A DNA stretch of 64,000 nucleotides. Source: Acidimicrobium ferrooxidans (GTDB taxonomy: Bacteria > Actinomycetota > Geothermincolia > Fen-727 > Anoxymicrobiaceae). Position numbers and translations under genes: made by a program. Numbering within the stretch: the first letter of the stretch is position 1; each line of letters opens with the position of its first letter. Shown piece by piece: positions 55,903 to 64,000 of this stretch. Below the pieces are notes generated by a model. That model was given only the letters and a program-made list of their open reading frames with translations. It had not been told where the DNA came from and searched no databases. The stretch covers positions 234,448-298,447 of the forward strand of contig DYIU01000004.1 of assembly GCA_020723485.1 (NCBI GenBank). Reading direction: 5' to 3'.

Positions 55903-56175
55903 ATGCCGATAACCGATCTCTCTTCATTCACATCCAAGCAGGGAGTCACAACGGCCGTCTGGAGGTACGACGAGGCCGACACCTACGTCGTGCAGCACGA
56001 CTTCATGCACCTGTCTTTCTACAAGGAGGATTTCCGCGAGTTCGTAGACACGCTCATGGTCGCCCTCAGGCAGGTCGAGAGCTCCGAGAGCCCCATCAGG
56101 CACATCCACCCGGTGGTCCTGCGCGAGGGCTCCGCGGGCGAGCCCGGGGCGCTCCCTGGCGACCCGGGCAGCTGA
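55903..56175 (+). CDS. Small hypothetical protein downstream of ssb
   Basis: This 90-aa protein starts after AAGGAGGAAAG. Residues 1-70 look like a small alpha/beta domain (TTAVWRYDEADTYVVQHDFMHLSF; in part AVWRYDEADTYVVQ, then FREFVDTLMVALRQV); the C-terminal 20 residues are Gly/Pro-rich. No family is recognised. It is probably co-transcribed with ssb and ends before a strong bidirectional terminator. Confidence 0.6.
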   Translation: MPITDLSSFTSKQGVTTAVWRYDEADTYVVQHDFMHLSFYKEDFREFVDTLMVALRQVESSESPIRHIHPVVLREGSAGEPGALPGDPGS

Positions 56176-56226
56176 GTTTCAACCAAGCCCCCCAAGTCGG
56201 CATCCCCGCCGCACGCTGCCATAGCC

Positions 56227-56256
56227 GAAGGGCCCCTCCCCGGGGAGGGGCCCTTC
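56227..56256. terminator. Bidirectional terminator
   Basis: A perfect 30-bp palindrome (GAAGGGCCCCTCCCC and its complement) lies between the plus-strand ssb pair and the minus-strand lipoprotein gene. Confidence 0.8.
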
Positions 56257-56322
56257 AACCCTTCGGGAATCGCTACATCAATAAGAACCGCTCAACCGCA
56301 CTAGATCCGCCATGCGCCGCTG

Positions 56323-57744
56323 CTACGGTTTCTTGCTGAACTTTATCGCTCTGTCGAAGTACAGCTCGGTGGCCACGGGTCCCGTCCTGGTCTCTTTCTC
56401 GAGATACGTGCGAAAACCGACGAATATCGGTTGATCGAGGTCGACGCCGTAGACTCCCTTGTTGAAAGGTACTTCGGTAGTATGAGCATCGCCGCCTGAA
56501 CTCCTGGCGATCTTCCAGACGTAGAGGTATTTCGCGTCGGGATCGCCGGGGAGATATTCCTCGGCGGTGCCGGTATAGTCCCCATTCCAGGCGCTCGCCA
56601 CACCGTTTTTCTGCAGGTCTCCGTAGACCACCAGGCTGGAATACGTTGCCTTGCCGAATGCGGCATGGTTGACACCGTATACGACTGCGAACTCGTCAGG
56701 ATCGTTGGCAAGTGTAAACTGGGTGGTCTCCAGGTACTGGGCATCCCGTCCGGGGCCGTATACATCCTGCATCTCCTGGATACCATCGAGCCCGTCCGGA
56801 CCGAAGGGGCTGGTAGTGCACTCCTGGGATACCAGGTTCCCGTACTTCTTCAGAATCGACTTCCTCAGTTCATCGACCTTGGGGCTCAGGGCGAGTTCGT
56901 CGTAGTTTCCGGTCCCCCGCACGCGGCCCGTGGGCATCTCATACAGATCCGGTTTCGGAGGGGTCTTCGGGGTGACACGGAATACGCTCATGGTAGGGTT
57001 GGCGGTGTAGTCGTCGCCTGCTTTCGTGTCGGCCGGATAGGCGAACCTGTGCAGAACGGTCAGGGTATCGGATTCCTGGTCGAGCCCCAGCCTGAGCAGT
57101 TGGGAGGGAATCGGGTACTCGTTGATCATGTCTTCCGAGTACCCCGCGCCGCCTGAAGCCTCTGTGATCCTTGAGTAGACACCCTTGTCCGCGGTCATGA
57201 CTATCATCGTGTTACGTTCATACGGATCGTCCTCGGGCCCGTCGGTCCTGATGACCAGGGGATTGATGGCGTCACCGTAGTTGCCGAACAGAACCGTGGG
57301 CTTCCCGGTGAGCTCGTTCCACCTGGTCACGATATTCGCGTCATAACCGAAATAGGCGCACTTGGGGGGAGTCTTACCCGCCAGTACGATTGCCTCGTCC
57401 GGCTGTATCCGGTAGTCGATGAACAGGCCCTGGTCCGCAGGCTCGATCACAGCGTCACTGAATGTGCCGGGAGCGGTCTGGCCGGGCGCCGGGGGTAGCT
57501 TGGGGGTCATGTAGGCGGCGCCGGCGTTCTGGTAGTTGCAGTTCGCGAATACCCCCGCCTGTACCAGGGCGAATATGTCGACCGGTCCGAATTTCCCTTC
57601 CTGAACGGAAAACCCGGCTTCCTCGAGGGCATCTTTTAAATCACCGGCTGAAGGAGCCTTCGCCGTGCCGCAAGAGATCGGCAGCAGCAGCGCGCATAAA
57701 AGTAGAAATGCGGAAAGCAAGACATGAATAACCCTCCCTCTCAT
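56323..57744 (-). CDS. Predicted lipoprotein of unknown function
   Basis: This 473-aa protein from the ATG at 57744 (after GAGGGGG) has a lipoprotein signal peptide with lipobox LPISC, so it should be lipid-anchored outside the membrane. After that come ~450 residues rich in Asp/Gly/Tyr/Pro with short beta-strands and four cysteines; no known domain is recognised. It is 30 nt downstream of the large propeller protein on the same strand and may be its partner. Its start MRGRVIHVLL resembles the MRGRLAISIL start of that neighbour. Confidence 0.7.
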   Translation of the reverse strand: MRGRVIHVLLSAFLLLCALLLPISCGTAKAPSAGDLKDALEEAGFSVQEGKFGPVDIFALVQAGVFANCNYQNAGAAYMTPKLPPAPGQTAPGTFSDAVIEPADQGLFIDYRIQPDEAIVLAGKTPPKCAYFGYDANIVTRWNELTGKPTVLFGNYGDAINPLVIRTDGPEDDPYERNTMIVMTADKGVYSRITEASGGAGYSEDMINEYPIPSQLLRLGLDQESDTLTVLHRFAYPADTKAGDDYTANPTMSVFRVTPKTPPKPDLYEMPTGRVRGTGNYDELALSPKVDELRKSILKKYGNLVSQECTTSPFGPDGLDGIQEMQDVYGPGRDAQYLETTQFTLANDPDEFAVVYGVNHAAFGKATYSSLVVYGDLQKNGVASAWNGDYTGTAEEYLPGDPDAKYLYVWKIARSSGGDAHTTEVPFNKGVYGVDLDQPIFVGFRTYLEKETRTGPVATELYFDRAIKFSKKP

Positions 57745-57774
57745 GTTGCACCCCCTCATCAATGGACATCCTCC

Positions 57775-60369
57775 CTAATTGAAGTCGGAGTACCCCCCGA
57801 TAGTGCTGCTGCCGCCGGCCTGGGAGTTCCAGTACATGGCGCGCTCAACGATGACGGGGCGCGCGCCGTCGAGCGACTGTACCAGTATAGAGGCACGGCC
57901 TGCCGGGAGCCTGTCGGCCATGTTGTAGGTCCGTCGGATGCCCTGCGGTATCTCGTCGGTAAAGGTGATCGACTCACCGCCCCCCTGGGGAAGACAGGTC
58001 ACACGGACAGTGACCGAACCCGGGTTGGGGTTGGCCACCGTTGTCCAGGTCTCGCAGCCGTTAGACGACTGACCGTCAGGGAGCAAGAATGACATATGGG
58101 GAGCGGAAAGTCCCACAGACGCGTGGAATGCCTCCCCGGTTCCGTTGTCCCAGTACATGGCGCGCTCCGCCACCAGGGGCTTCGTGCCGCGAACATGGGT
58201 GGACACATTGGTATCGGGAGGAAGCTGGTCGTTGAGCCTTACCGTCTTCCGGGAATTCGGGGCCATGGTGAAAGTGGGTCCGGCAACCTCCCCTGACTGC
58301 GTCTGGTAGGTAAGCGCCACGTCGTTTGCGGCGTCCTGAGGGTTCTGCACAAGCACGTAGGTTGTAAAGCCCGCCGCGTATCCCGTTGCCCCCTCCGCCA
58401 GGAAGTAATCCGCCGCCGGAAGCGAGGACCCGACGGAGCAGGAACCCTCCCTGCGGCCGTTCCTGTACATGGAGCGCTCGGCCACCACCGCCCGGTCACT
58501 CTCTACCTTGATGGACGCGTCGCTCGCCCCCGCGTCCGTCGACATGGAGAACGTAGCGCGCGAATTCGCAGGTACGACCTTGTTCGAGATCACCGGGCCC
58601 ATGTCTTCTGTCATGTACGTGATGGTGACGTTGGCCTGCTCCGGGTTGGGGTTCAAGACCAGGGTCCAGGTCTCGAATCCCCAGGCGCTTGACCCCTCCG
58701 GCAGGTACCAGGTCCGTGACGGCGCGATTGCTCCGATCGAAGAATGGTAGCCCGGAACCGCGGCGCCCTCGCCAGTCCAGAACATGGTGCGGTCCACCGC
58801 TATGGGCTTGCCCTGGAGACACTCCACCTTCGTGGAGAAATCGACGCTCCCGATGTCCGGCTCCGATGAGACGGACGTCTGCGAAAGAGGGGGCAGGGTC
58901 ACTGTGCGCGTGGCCACTATTCCGTTCCCCGTGGCGGGAGGGTTCGGGTTCATGTACGTGAGCTTCGCCGTCAGCTGCTGGTTGTTCGGGTTCTCGAGTG
59001 TGATGTAGGTATTAAAGCCCCAGGCGTTGGTACCTTCAGCGAGGTACCAGGTGGACAAAGTGGACCGCTCGGTCACGGTGAAACCGTCGACGAGCCTGTT
59101 CGTCTTATCGCTGCCGGTCTTCACCCATACATTCCTCGGGCCGAGATACGTGTCAGGTTCGATCGTGACGTTCGCCCTTACTCTGCCCGCACTCATGAGC
59201 GTGGTCGAGTTTACGTTGACGCCGTCTCCCGAGAATACGGCCTCGCTGGCCGCGGTAAAGGGGGCGCCTGTCGCGGAGATCTCCACGTCCAGGGTCTGCC
59301 CCTGCCCTCCTGAGGACGGGGCCAGCGACGTGACGGCCGGGATGCCCTGGCTGTATACCTGTCCGTCATTAGACCCGCAGTAGAGCGTCGCGTCACCGGG
59401 ATCGTACTGGAGGCCCAGATTGTACTGGGTGTTCTCACTAACGAGGCCGATATCTATCCAGGTGCTTCCGGTGGACGCGTTGCAGTTCTTGTAGACGTGG
59501 CCGTCCCATGCGAGCGCGTACAGTGTGTCGTTGACCTCGTCCACGGCAAGGGAGTATATCTCGGGACCGCCGCAGAGCGTGCCTATCCCCACCCAGTCGC
59601 CGCCGGCGCCGACGTTCCTCCTGAAGACGTTCACCTCGCCGGTCTGGTCACCGACGTATATCCCGGCGTACAGGATATTCCTGGTCGAGTCCAGCGTCAT
59701 GGAACGAACGGATTTGGCGTAGGTGCCGAAGTCGCTGCCGAAGGACGTCCAGCTCACGCCGTCGTACCTCGAGACCGCCGCATCTGGGGGCCAAGCGGTG
59801 CCCAGGGAGCCGCCCGCATACAGGACGTGCCGTTCGGTATCCATCTTCAGGCACTGAATGCCATCCAGCGGATCGCCGATGCTTGCCCATGGTCCGGGCG
59901 CGGACTGGTAATCGTAAACCCAGGTCGCCCCGCCGTAGGTGGCGGCGTAGAGCTTCTTCTGCGCGCCGTCCGACGCGACCGAGCCGGGGTTGTCGTTTCC
60001 GACCGTGCCGTTGGTCAAAGACCAGGCGCCCCCCTCCTGATAGGTCCAGACCTGGAAGCTGCTGTCTACGTAAAGGGCGGCAACGAGGGTGTTACTCACC
60101 GGGTCGTACTCTATGTCGTTTATCCTTGTCTGCGCCGAGGGCCCGCCGGTTGAGCTCCATGCCCCCGCCTGGTACCTGTATACCTCACCGGTGTCCGCTC
60201 CCGCGTAGAGGATGCCGTGCGCCTCATCCAGGGTCAGGCACGTCACGGGATTGCCGCTTACCGGGGGGCCGCCCGTGGGCTCCCAGGCGTAGGCGGCGCT
60301 CGCCGCCGCTGGAAGGAACAGGACAAGTCCCAGGATAAGAAGGATTGAAATCGCCAGCCTGCCTCTCAT
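57775..60369 (-). CDS. Secreted propeller, IPT/TIG and AEGT-repeat protein
   Basis: This 864-aa protein from the ATG at 60369 (after GGAGGAG) has a signal peptide (MRGRLAISILLILGLVLF). An N-terminal WD/YVTN-like beta-propeller (repeats of the form LDSTRNILYAGI, DEVNDTLYALAWDG) is followed by an IPT/TIG-like domain (VTSLAPSSGGQGQTLDVEI) and four C-terminal modules of about 105 residues starting WYLAEGTNAWGF, WYLPEGSSAWGF, YFLAEGATG and FLLPDGQSS. The tail modules are related to those of the protein at 43169-45412. It is probably a cell-surface or secreted binding protein. No anchor motif is seen. Confidence 0.78.
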   Translation of the reverse strand: MRGRLAISILLILGLVLFLPAAASAAYAWEPTGGPPVSGNPVTCLTLDEAHGILYAGADTGEVYRYQAGAWSSTGGPSAQTRINDIEYDPVSNTLVAALYVDSSFQVWTYQEGGAWSLTNGTVGNDNPGSVASDGAQKKLYAATYGGATWVYDYQSAPGPWASIGDPLDGIQCLKMDTERHVLYAGGSLGTAWPPDAAVSRYDGVSWTSFGSDFGTYAKSVRSMTLDSTRNILYAGIYVGDQTGEVNVFRRNVGAGGDWVGIGTLCGGPEIYSLAVDEVNDTLYALAWDGHVYKNCNASTGSTWIDIGLVSENTQYNLGLQYDPGDATLYCGSNDGQVYSQGIPAVTSLAPSSGGQGQTLDVEISATGAPFTAASEAVFSGDGVNVNSTTLMSAGRVRANVTIEPDTYLGPRNVWVKTGSDKTNRLVDGFTVTERSTLSTWYLAEGTNAWGFNTYITLENPNNQQLTAKLTYMNPNPPATGNGIVATRTVTLPPLSQTSVSSEPDIGSVDFSTKVECLQGKPIAVDRTMFWTGEGAAVPGYHSSIGAIAPSRTWYLPEGSSAWGFETWTLVLNPNPEQANVTITYMTEDMGPVISNKVVPANSRATFSMSTDAGASDASIKVESDRAVVAERSMYRNGRREGSCSVGSSLPAADYFLAEGATGYAAGFTTYVLVQNPQDAANDVALTYQTQSGEVAGPTFTMAPNSRKTVRLNDQLPPDTNVSTHVRGTKPLVAERAMYWDNGTGEAFHASVGLSAPHMSFLLPDGQSSNGCETWTTVANPNPGSVTVRVTCLPQGGGESITFTDEIPQGIRRTYNMADRLPAGRASILVQSLDGARPVIVERAMYWNSQAGGSSTIGGYSDFN

Positions 60370-60483
60370 TACTCCTCCTCGTAGCTCGAAACACGATATG
60401 AGTCGATATAATTGTCGTACATCGGTGCGGCAATGTTTAGCAGGACAACGCTGGGTGCGGCGTTCGGTCAAGGGGGGATCGAA

Positions 60484-61290
60484 ATGGACAGTGCAAGATC
60501 CGGCTGCAAAATGAAAGAGGTCGAGATGCTCACGCCAAGCCGAGATCTGACATTGTCAACGAGCTGGCCGGTCTTGAAGGCCCTGACCAGGTCGCTATTT
60601 CGAGAGATCGGGATCCTGAGGGGGTCCGAGGTCCTGCTCAGGTCGAATACAGTCGGCATGCTTTTCGACAAGCCCAAATGGCACCCTGAGCATTTCGAGT
60701 TCAGTAACCGGCGGGAAGAAAGCGCGTTCAAGGAGTTATTCGACATACTTGCCCCGACGATCGTCCTCTACAACGACCTCAAGAAGCACTTCGGAGGATA
60801 CCTGGCAGACGAGATAACCGCGAACATGGCTTTCCCCCTGCAGCTGGCTCTCTATCCGCAGTTCGGGTGGATACCCGATGACCCCGCTGACATCGACCAG
60901 TGGAGACAGTGCACGGCCGACGCCTGGGGGAGCGGAGCCTGGGAGTTCAAGGAATGGGTATCAGAGGATGACACCGAATACCGTATGCGCTTCACGAAGT
61001 GCGCGCCGGTGATGATACTCAAGGCATATGGTATGCATGCCTACGCTGAGAACATATGCATGACAGACCACGTCGTAATGGACTGCCTGGTGCCCGAGGT
61101 CATCTTCAGCAGGACGTGCGCGATCGGTGTCGGGGATCCTTACTGCGACCACACGGTCAGGCTGCCTGTGAGCGACGAAGACACGAAAAAGGAAGAAGAC
61201 TACGCCGACTGCAACAAGGCGCGATTCGGAGGCAGGGAAGCAGTGCGCCACTGGGAGGAAGTCTACAAGAGGTCTGGGAAGTTCATGTGA
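60484..61290 (+). CDS. ATC hydrolase-like protein (L-2-amino-thiazoline-4-carboxylate hydrolase family)
   Basis: The 268-aa protein from the ATG at 60484 (after GGGGGG) carries the family's C-terminal pattern ICMTDHVVMDCLVPEVIFSRTCAIGVGDPYCDH (seen as ICMTDHVVMDCL and GVGDPYCDHTVRL), with the conserved D and C residues. The named enzyme opens a thiazoline ring to form cysteine precursors, but most bacterial members are uncharacterised. Its stop codon is followed closely by, or overlaps, the gene for a cysteine-rich membrane protein, suggesting a functional pair. Confidence 0.7.
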   Translation: MDSARSGCKMKEVEMLTPSRDLTLSTSWPVLKALTRSLFREIGILRGSEVLLRSNTVGMLFDKPKWHPEHFEFSNRREESAFKELFDILAPTIVLYNDLKKHFGGYLADEITANMAFPLQLALYPQFGWIPDDPADIDQWRQCTADAWGSGAWEFKEWVSEDDTEYRMRFTKCAPVMILKAYGMHAYAENICMTDHVVMDCLVPEVIFSRTCAIGVGDPYCDHTVRLPVSDEDTKKEEDYADCNKARFGGREAVRHWEEVYKRSGKFM

Positions 61291-61313
61291 AAGACAGGAT
61301 TGAAGAGGGGGAA

Positions 61314-61829
61314 ATGCAGGAAGACCGCTGCTTCGAGAGCTACCCGTGGTGGATTGTGGTCGTATGCAACCTCGTTTCGCTGGCCGTCTACGGCCTGGGG
61401 GCCTACATCGTATACGGCGTGAGCTGGATATTCACTGTCGCCTACCTCGCCTTCGTTCTGGTCCTCGAGGTACGGCTCCTGCGGGGTCACTGCGTCGACT
61501 GCTACTACTACGGCCGGGCCTGCGCGTTCGGCAAGGGCCGGCTCAGCGAGGTCTTCTTCAAGCGCGGCGAACCGGAGCGCTTCAACCGTAAGAGCATGAG
61601 CTGGTGGGACATGGTGCCCGACATGCTGGTCGCCCTGGTGCCGGTCGTGACCGGCATCGTCCTGCTCGTTCTGGACTTCTCCTGGGCCGTGCTTGCAGCG
61701 GTCGTGTGCCTGGTGCTGCTGGCGACCCTCGGAAACGCCGCCGTGCGCAGCTCGCTGGCCTGCAGGCACTGCGCTCAGCGCGAGCTCGGGTGTCCGGCGG
61801 AGAGGCTCTTCCAGACGCCGGCGAGCTGA
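61314..61829 (+). CDS. Membrane protein with a CxxCYYYGRxC motif
   Basis: The 171-aa product has about four transmembrane helices (residues ~10-30, 32-50, 105-125 and 127-150) and a Cys-rich loop HCVDCYYYGRACAFGKGR after the second helix, then CRHCAQRELGC near the C-terminus. That makes six or seven cysteines that could bind metal or do disulfide chemistry. The ATG at 61314 follows GAGGGGGAA; a GTG at 61287 overlapping the upstream gene by 4 nt is the alternative. I recognise no family. It is coupled to the ATC-hydrolase-like gene. Confidence 0.6.
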   Translation: MQEDRCFESYPWWIVVVCNLVSLAVYGLGAYIVYGVSWIFTVAYLAFVLVLEVRLLRGHCVDCYYYGRACAFGKGRLSEVFFKRGEPERFNRKSMSWWDMVPDMLVALVPVVTGIVLLVLDFSWAVLAAVVCLVLLATLGNAAVRSSLACRHCAQRELGCPAERLFQTPAS

Positions 61830-61870
61830 CATGACCTCTGTCCGACATCAATCACAGGCGATGAAATGCT

Positions 61871-61879
61871 TGCTATAAT
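61871..61879 (+). promoter_or_regulatory. Extended -10 promoter of sufCB
   Basis: TGCTATAAT (61871-61879) is a perfect TATAAT with the TGn extension and no clear -35, about 36 nt before the sufC ATG. Confidence 0.65.
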
Positions 61880-61914
61880 AGCTCGACCTTCAGGCTGAAC
61901 AAGGCGGTGTGCCG

Positions 61915-62637
61915 ATGCTGGAAATCGAGAACCTCTCGGTGTCGATCGAGGGAAAGACCCTCCTCAAGGACATAAGCCTCCATATCGAGGAGGGCGAGAC
62001 CCGGATGCTGTTCGGCGAGAACGGCTCAGGCAAGACCTCGCTGCTGATGGCCATAATGGGCCTTGGGAAGTACAGGGTGGACAGCGGCAGGATACTGTTC
62101 AAGGGCGAGGACATAACGCGACTCACGACGGACGAGCGGGCGAAGCGCGGAATCGGCATAATGTTCCAGCGCCCGCCGACCATCCGGGGCCTGAAGGTCG
62201 AGGACATGCTCGAGCTAATCAAGGCCCAGGGGCTCGACCCGGAGGAGCTCGCCGCCGAGCTCAACTTCACCGAGTTCCTCCACCGCGACCTCAACCTGGG
62301 CTTCTCCGGAGGCGAGATCAAGCGGGCCGAGCTGCTCCAGCTCCTCGCCCAGGACCCGGACCTGGTCCTGCTCGATGAGCCGGAATCCGGGGTCGACCTT
62401 GTGAACATCAGCGTCATCGGGAACGCAATCCGCAGGCTCCTGCAGAAGGACGTCCACAGGAACCGCAGGAAAGCAGGGCTCATAATCACCCACTCCGGCT
62501 ACATCCTCGACTACGTAGAGGCGGACAAAGGGTGCGTACTCGTCAACGAGACGATCTGGTGCACCGGTAATCCTCACGAGATACTGAACGGCATACGCGA
62601 GCACGGATACGAGGGGTGTCTGACTTGTCAGAGATAA
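61915..62637 (+). CDS. sufC: Fe-S cluster assembly ATPase SufC (SmsC-type)
   Basis: This 240-aa ABC ATPase has Walker A GENGSGKTS, a FQRPPTIRG Q-loop, signature FSGGEIKR and Walker B LVLLDEPESGVD, typical of SufC rather than transporter ATPases. The ATG at 61915 follows AAGGCGG; a GTG at 61909 is possible. It overlaps sufB by up to 22 nt and has an extended -10 promoter. With SufB alone it would form the minimal SMS-type assembly machine. Confidence 0.92.
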   Translation: MLEIENLSVSIEGKTLLKDISLHIEEGETRMLFGENGSGKTSLLMAIMGLGKYRVDSGRILFKGEDITRLTTDERAKRGIGIMFQRPPTIRGLKVEDMLELIKAQGLDPEELAAELNFTEFLHRDLNLGFSGGEIKRAELLQLLAQDPDLVLLDEPESGVDLVNISVIGNAIRRLLQKDVHRNRRKAGLIITHSGYILDYVEADKGCVLVNETIWCTGNPHEILNGIREHGYEGCLTCQR

Positions 62638-63836
62638 CGAAGAAGGCGCAGGCGGCCAGGGACAAGCCAGCGAAGTTCGGGCCGGATATCAAGCTCGACG
62701 AGTACACCCTGGAGGCGCCCGAGTACCAGGAGAAAAAGCTCGAGGACATCGACGTGGTCGACAGGGAGAGGCTCTTGAACGCCGGCGTCGACATCTCCGG
62801 CAAAGAGCGCTCCGGGTCGTTCATACAGGTCGACCGCACGGTCATCCATGCCGCTCCCACCCAGGAGGGTATAGAGGTCACCTCGACCAGGGAGGCCCTG
62901 GAGAAGTACGACTGGCTGGAGGAGTACCTGTGGCAGCTGGTGCAGGTGGACGCGGACAAGTACACCGCGAGCGCCGAGCTCAACTTCCAGGACGGGTATT
63001 TCGTGAGGGCGATGCCCGGGGCGAGCACCGTCTTCCCGGTCCAGGCCTGCCTGTACCTGAAGTCGGAGGATATAAGCCAGAACGTCCACAACATCATAAT
63101 CGCCGAGGAAGGCTCCGAGCTCCACATCATCACCGGCTGCGCCACCGATTCTCCGGAGTCGCGCGGCCTGCACGTGGGCATCAGCGAGTTCTACGTCAAG
63201 AAGAACGCGAAGATAACATTCTCGATGATCCACAACTGGGCAGAGAACGTAGCGGTGCGCCCGCGCAGCGCCATCCGCATCGAGGAGGGCGGAGTCTTCC
63301 TCAACAACTACATCTGCCTCCACCCGGTCGAGTCTCTACAGCTCTACCCGAGCGCGTTCCTCGTGGGTGAGGGCGCGACCGCGCGCTTCAACTCGGTCCT
63401 GATGGCGCCCGAGGGCTCGCACATGGACGTCGGCTCTAGGGCCGTGCTCTCGGCCCCGGAGACCCGCTGCGAGATAATCGCGCGGGCGATCACCACCGGT
63501 GGCGAGGTCATAAACCGAGGCCTGCTGGTGGGTGAGGTCCCCGGGGTGAAGGCCCACCTCGAGTGCCGCGGGATGATCCTCAAGGGCGGCGGGAGGATCT
63601 ACGCGATCCCTGAACTCGACGGCCAGGTCGAAGGCGTGGACATGTCGCACGAGGCGGCGGTCGGCAAGATAGCGCAGGAGGAGGTCGAGTACCTCATGGC
63701 CCGCGGGCTGACCGAGGACGAGGCTGTGGCCACGATCGTGCGCGGCTTCATGCACGTGGATATCGAGGGCCTCCCCCCCGTGCTAAAGGAGCAGATCGAC
63801 CACGCCATCGAGCTCTCCGAGAAATCGCTGTTCTGA
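62616..63836 (+). CDS. sufB: Fe-S cluster scaffold SufB/SufD family protein (SmsB-type)
   Basis: The product of about 406 aa has the SufB beta-helix core, including SEFYVKKNAKITFSMIHNWAENV (in part KNAKITFSMIHNW), ECRGMILKGGGRIYAIPEL and SHEAAVGKIAQEEVEYLMARGL, which hold the C-terminal Fe-S-assembly residues. Length and form fit the short archaeal/SMS SufB. The start is GTG at 62616 or TTG at 62625 (better spaced from GAGGGG). It overlaps sufC. No sufD, sufS or sufU follows; the next gene is convergent. Confidence 0.9.
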   Translation: MSDLSEITKKAQAARDKPAKFGPDIKLDEYTLEAPEYQEKKLEDIDVVDRERLLNAGVDISGKERSGSFIQVDRTVIHAAPTQEGIEVTSTREALEKYDWLEEYLWQLVQVDADKYTASAELNFQDGYFVRAMPGASTVFPVQACLYLKSEDISQNVHNIIIAEEGSELHIITGCATDSPESRGLHVGISEFYVKKNAKITFSMIHNWAENVAVRPRSAIRIEEGGVFLNNYICLHPVESLQLYPSAFLVGEGATARFNSVLMAPEGSHMDVGSRAVLSAPETRCEIIARAITTGGEVINRGLLVGEVPGVKAHLECRGMILKGGGRIYAIPELDGQVEGVDMSHEAAVGKIAQEEVEYLMARGLTEDEAVATIVRGFMHVDIEGLPPVLKEQIDHAIELSEKSLF

Positions 63837-63856
63837 ACAGTGACCCGGGCTGCGCC

Positions 63857-64000
63857 TCAAGCCTGCAGCCGGTCGAGGAGCCTCGCAAGCTCCCGGTCCG
63901 GGGGAAGCAGGTCATAACCATCCAGCTCGTCGGTGGTCACCCACTCGTGAGAAGAGCAGCCCACGTCGGCCGGTACACCTCCTGTAATCCGGCACCGGAA
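63857..64000 (-). CDS. C-terminal fragment of a NUDIX (MutT-like) hydrolase, partial at the window edge
   Basis: The frame runs off the window edge and ends at a TGA (63859-63857). The 47 residues include HEWVTTDELDGYDLLPPDRE and LARLLDRL, the usual end of MutT/NUDIX proteins where the W-x-x-x-x-EL and final helix follow the beta-strand. The NUDIX box itself would lie outside the window. It is convergent with sufB. Confidence 0.6.
   Translation of the reverse strand, partial: FRCRITGGVPADVGCSSHEWVTTDELDGYDLLPPDRELARLLDRLQA

Overview
This is a high-GC bacterial chromosome segment with densely packed genes, many 1-4 nt gene overlaps, and frequent GTG and TTG starts. Gram-positive synteny (comFC-flgM-cspA-hpf-secA-prfB, then ftsE-ftsX-ctp-smpB-ssrA), secreted proteins built from AEGTTR-type repeats, and a two-gene SufC/SufB operon suggest a deep-branching actinobacterial lineage of the Geothermincolia/OPB41 kind. 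That placement is an inference; no 16S rRNA gene is present. I see no prophage, CRISPR array or intact transposase.

Layout: 1-5.6 kb holds a low-molecular-weight phosphatase, then murI-MBL hydrolase-rph-rdgB and a glutamine synthetase on the minus strand. 5.8-13.3 kb holds an epimerase, tmRNA (ssrA), smpB, ctp, ftsXE, a PHP phosphoesterase and prfB with its programmed +1 frameshift. 13.4-21.9 kb holds secA, two membrane HD-domain proteins, hpf, cspA, a structured non-coding RNA candidate (possibly the raiA motif), flgM and comFC. 22-25.7 kb holds a SAH/MTA salvage group: mtnA, a class II aldolase-like protein without its metal-binding histidines, ahcY and a purine nucleoside phosphorylase.

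25.8-36 kb is a minus-strand nucleotide-sugar and glycan cluster: phosphoglucose/phosphomannose isomerase, phosphomannomutase, GDP-mannose pyrophosphorylase-like protein, two related GDP-mannose-dehydratase-like SDRs, three glycosyltransferases, a small flippase-like transporter and UDP-glucose dehydrogenase. 36-43 kb holds RNase HI, a zinc-ribbon coiled-coil protein, a membrane protein, an orphan molybdopterin oxidoreductase, a four-cysteine protein of unknown function, a sugar-isomerase-like TIM barrel and a VOC protein.

43-51.7 kb holds a secreted NHL-propeller protein and a lipid-metabolism group (hotdog thioesterase, TetR regulator, SCP2 protein, acyl-CoA synthetase, GMC oxidoreductase). 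A perfect 26-bp palindrome overlaps the promoter of the SCP2/acyl-CoA synthetase genes. 51.8-64 kb holds tRNA-Val, a glycyl radical enzyme without a nearby activase, a short SSB with a divergent HTH regulator, a lipoprotein, a second secreted propeller protein, an ATC-hydrolase-like protein with a cysteine-rich membrane partner, the minimal sufC-sufB (SMS-type) operon and the 3' end of a NUDIX gene.

Four related palindromic elements with the core CGGGGTCAGG (around 8.05, 28.35, 41.34 and 45.61 kb) each lie at or across the stop codon of a minus-strand gene. They look like a REP-type dispersed family.
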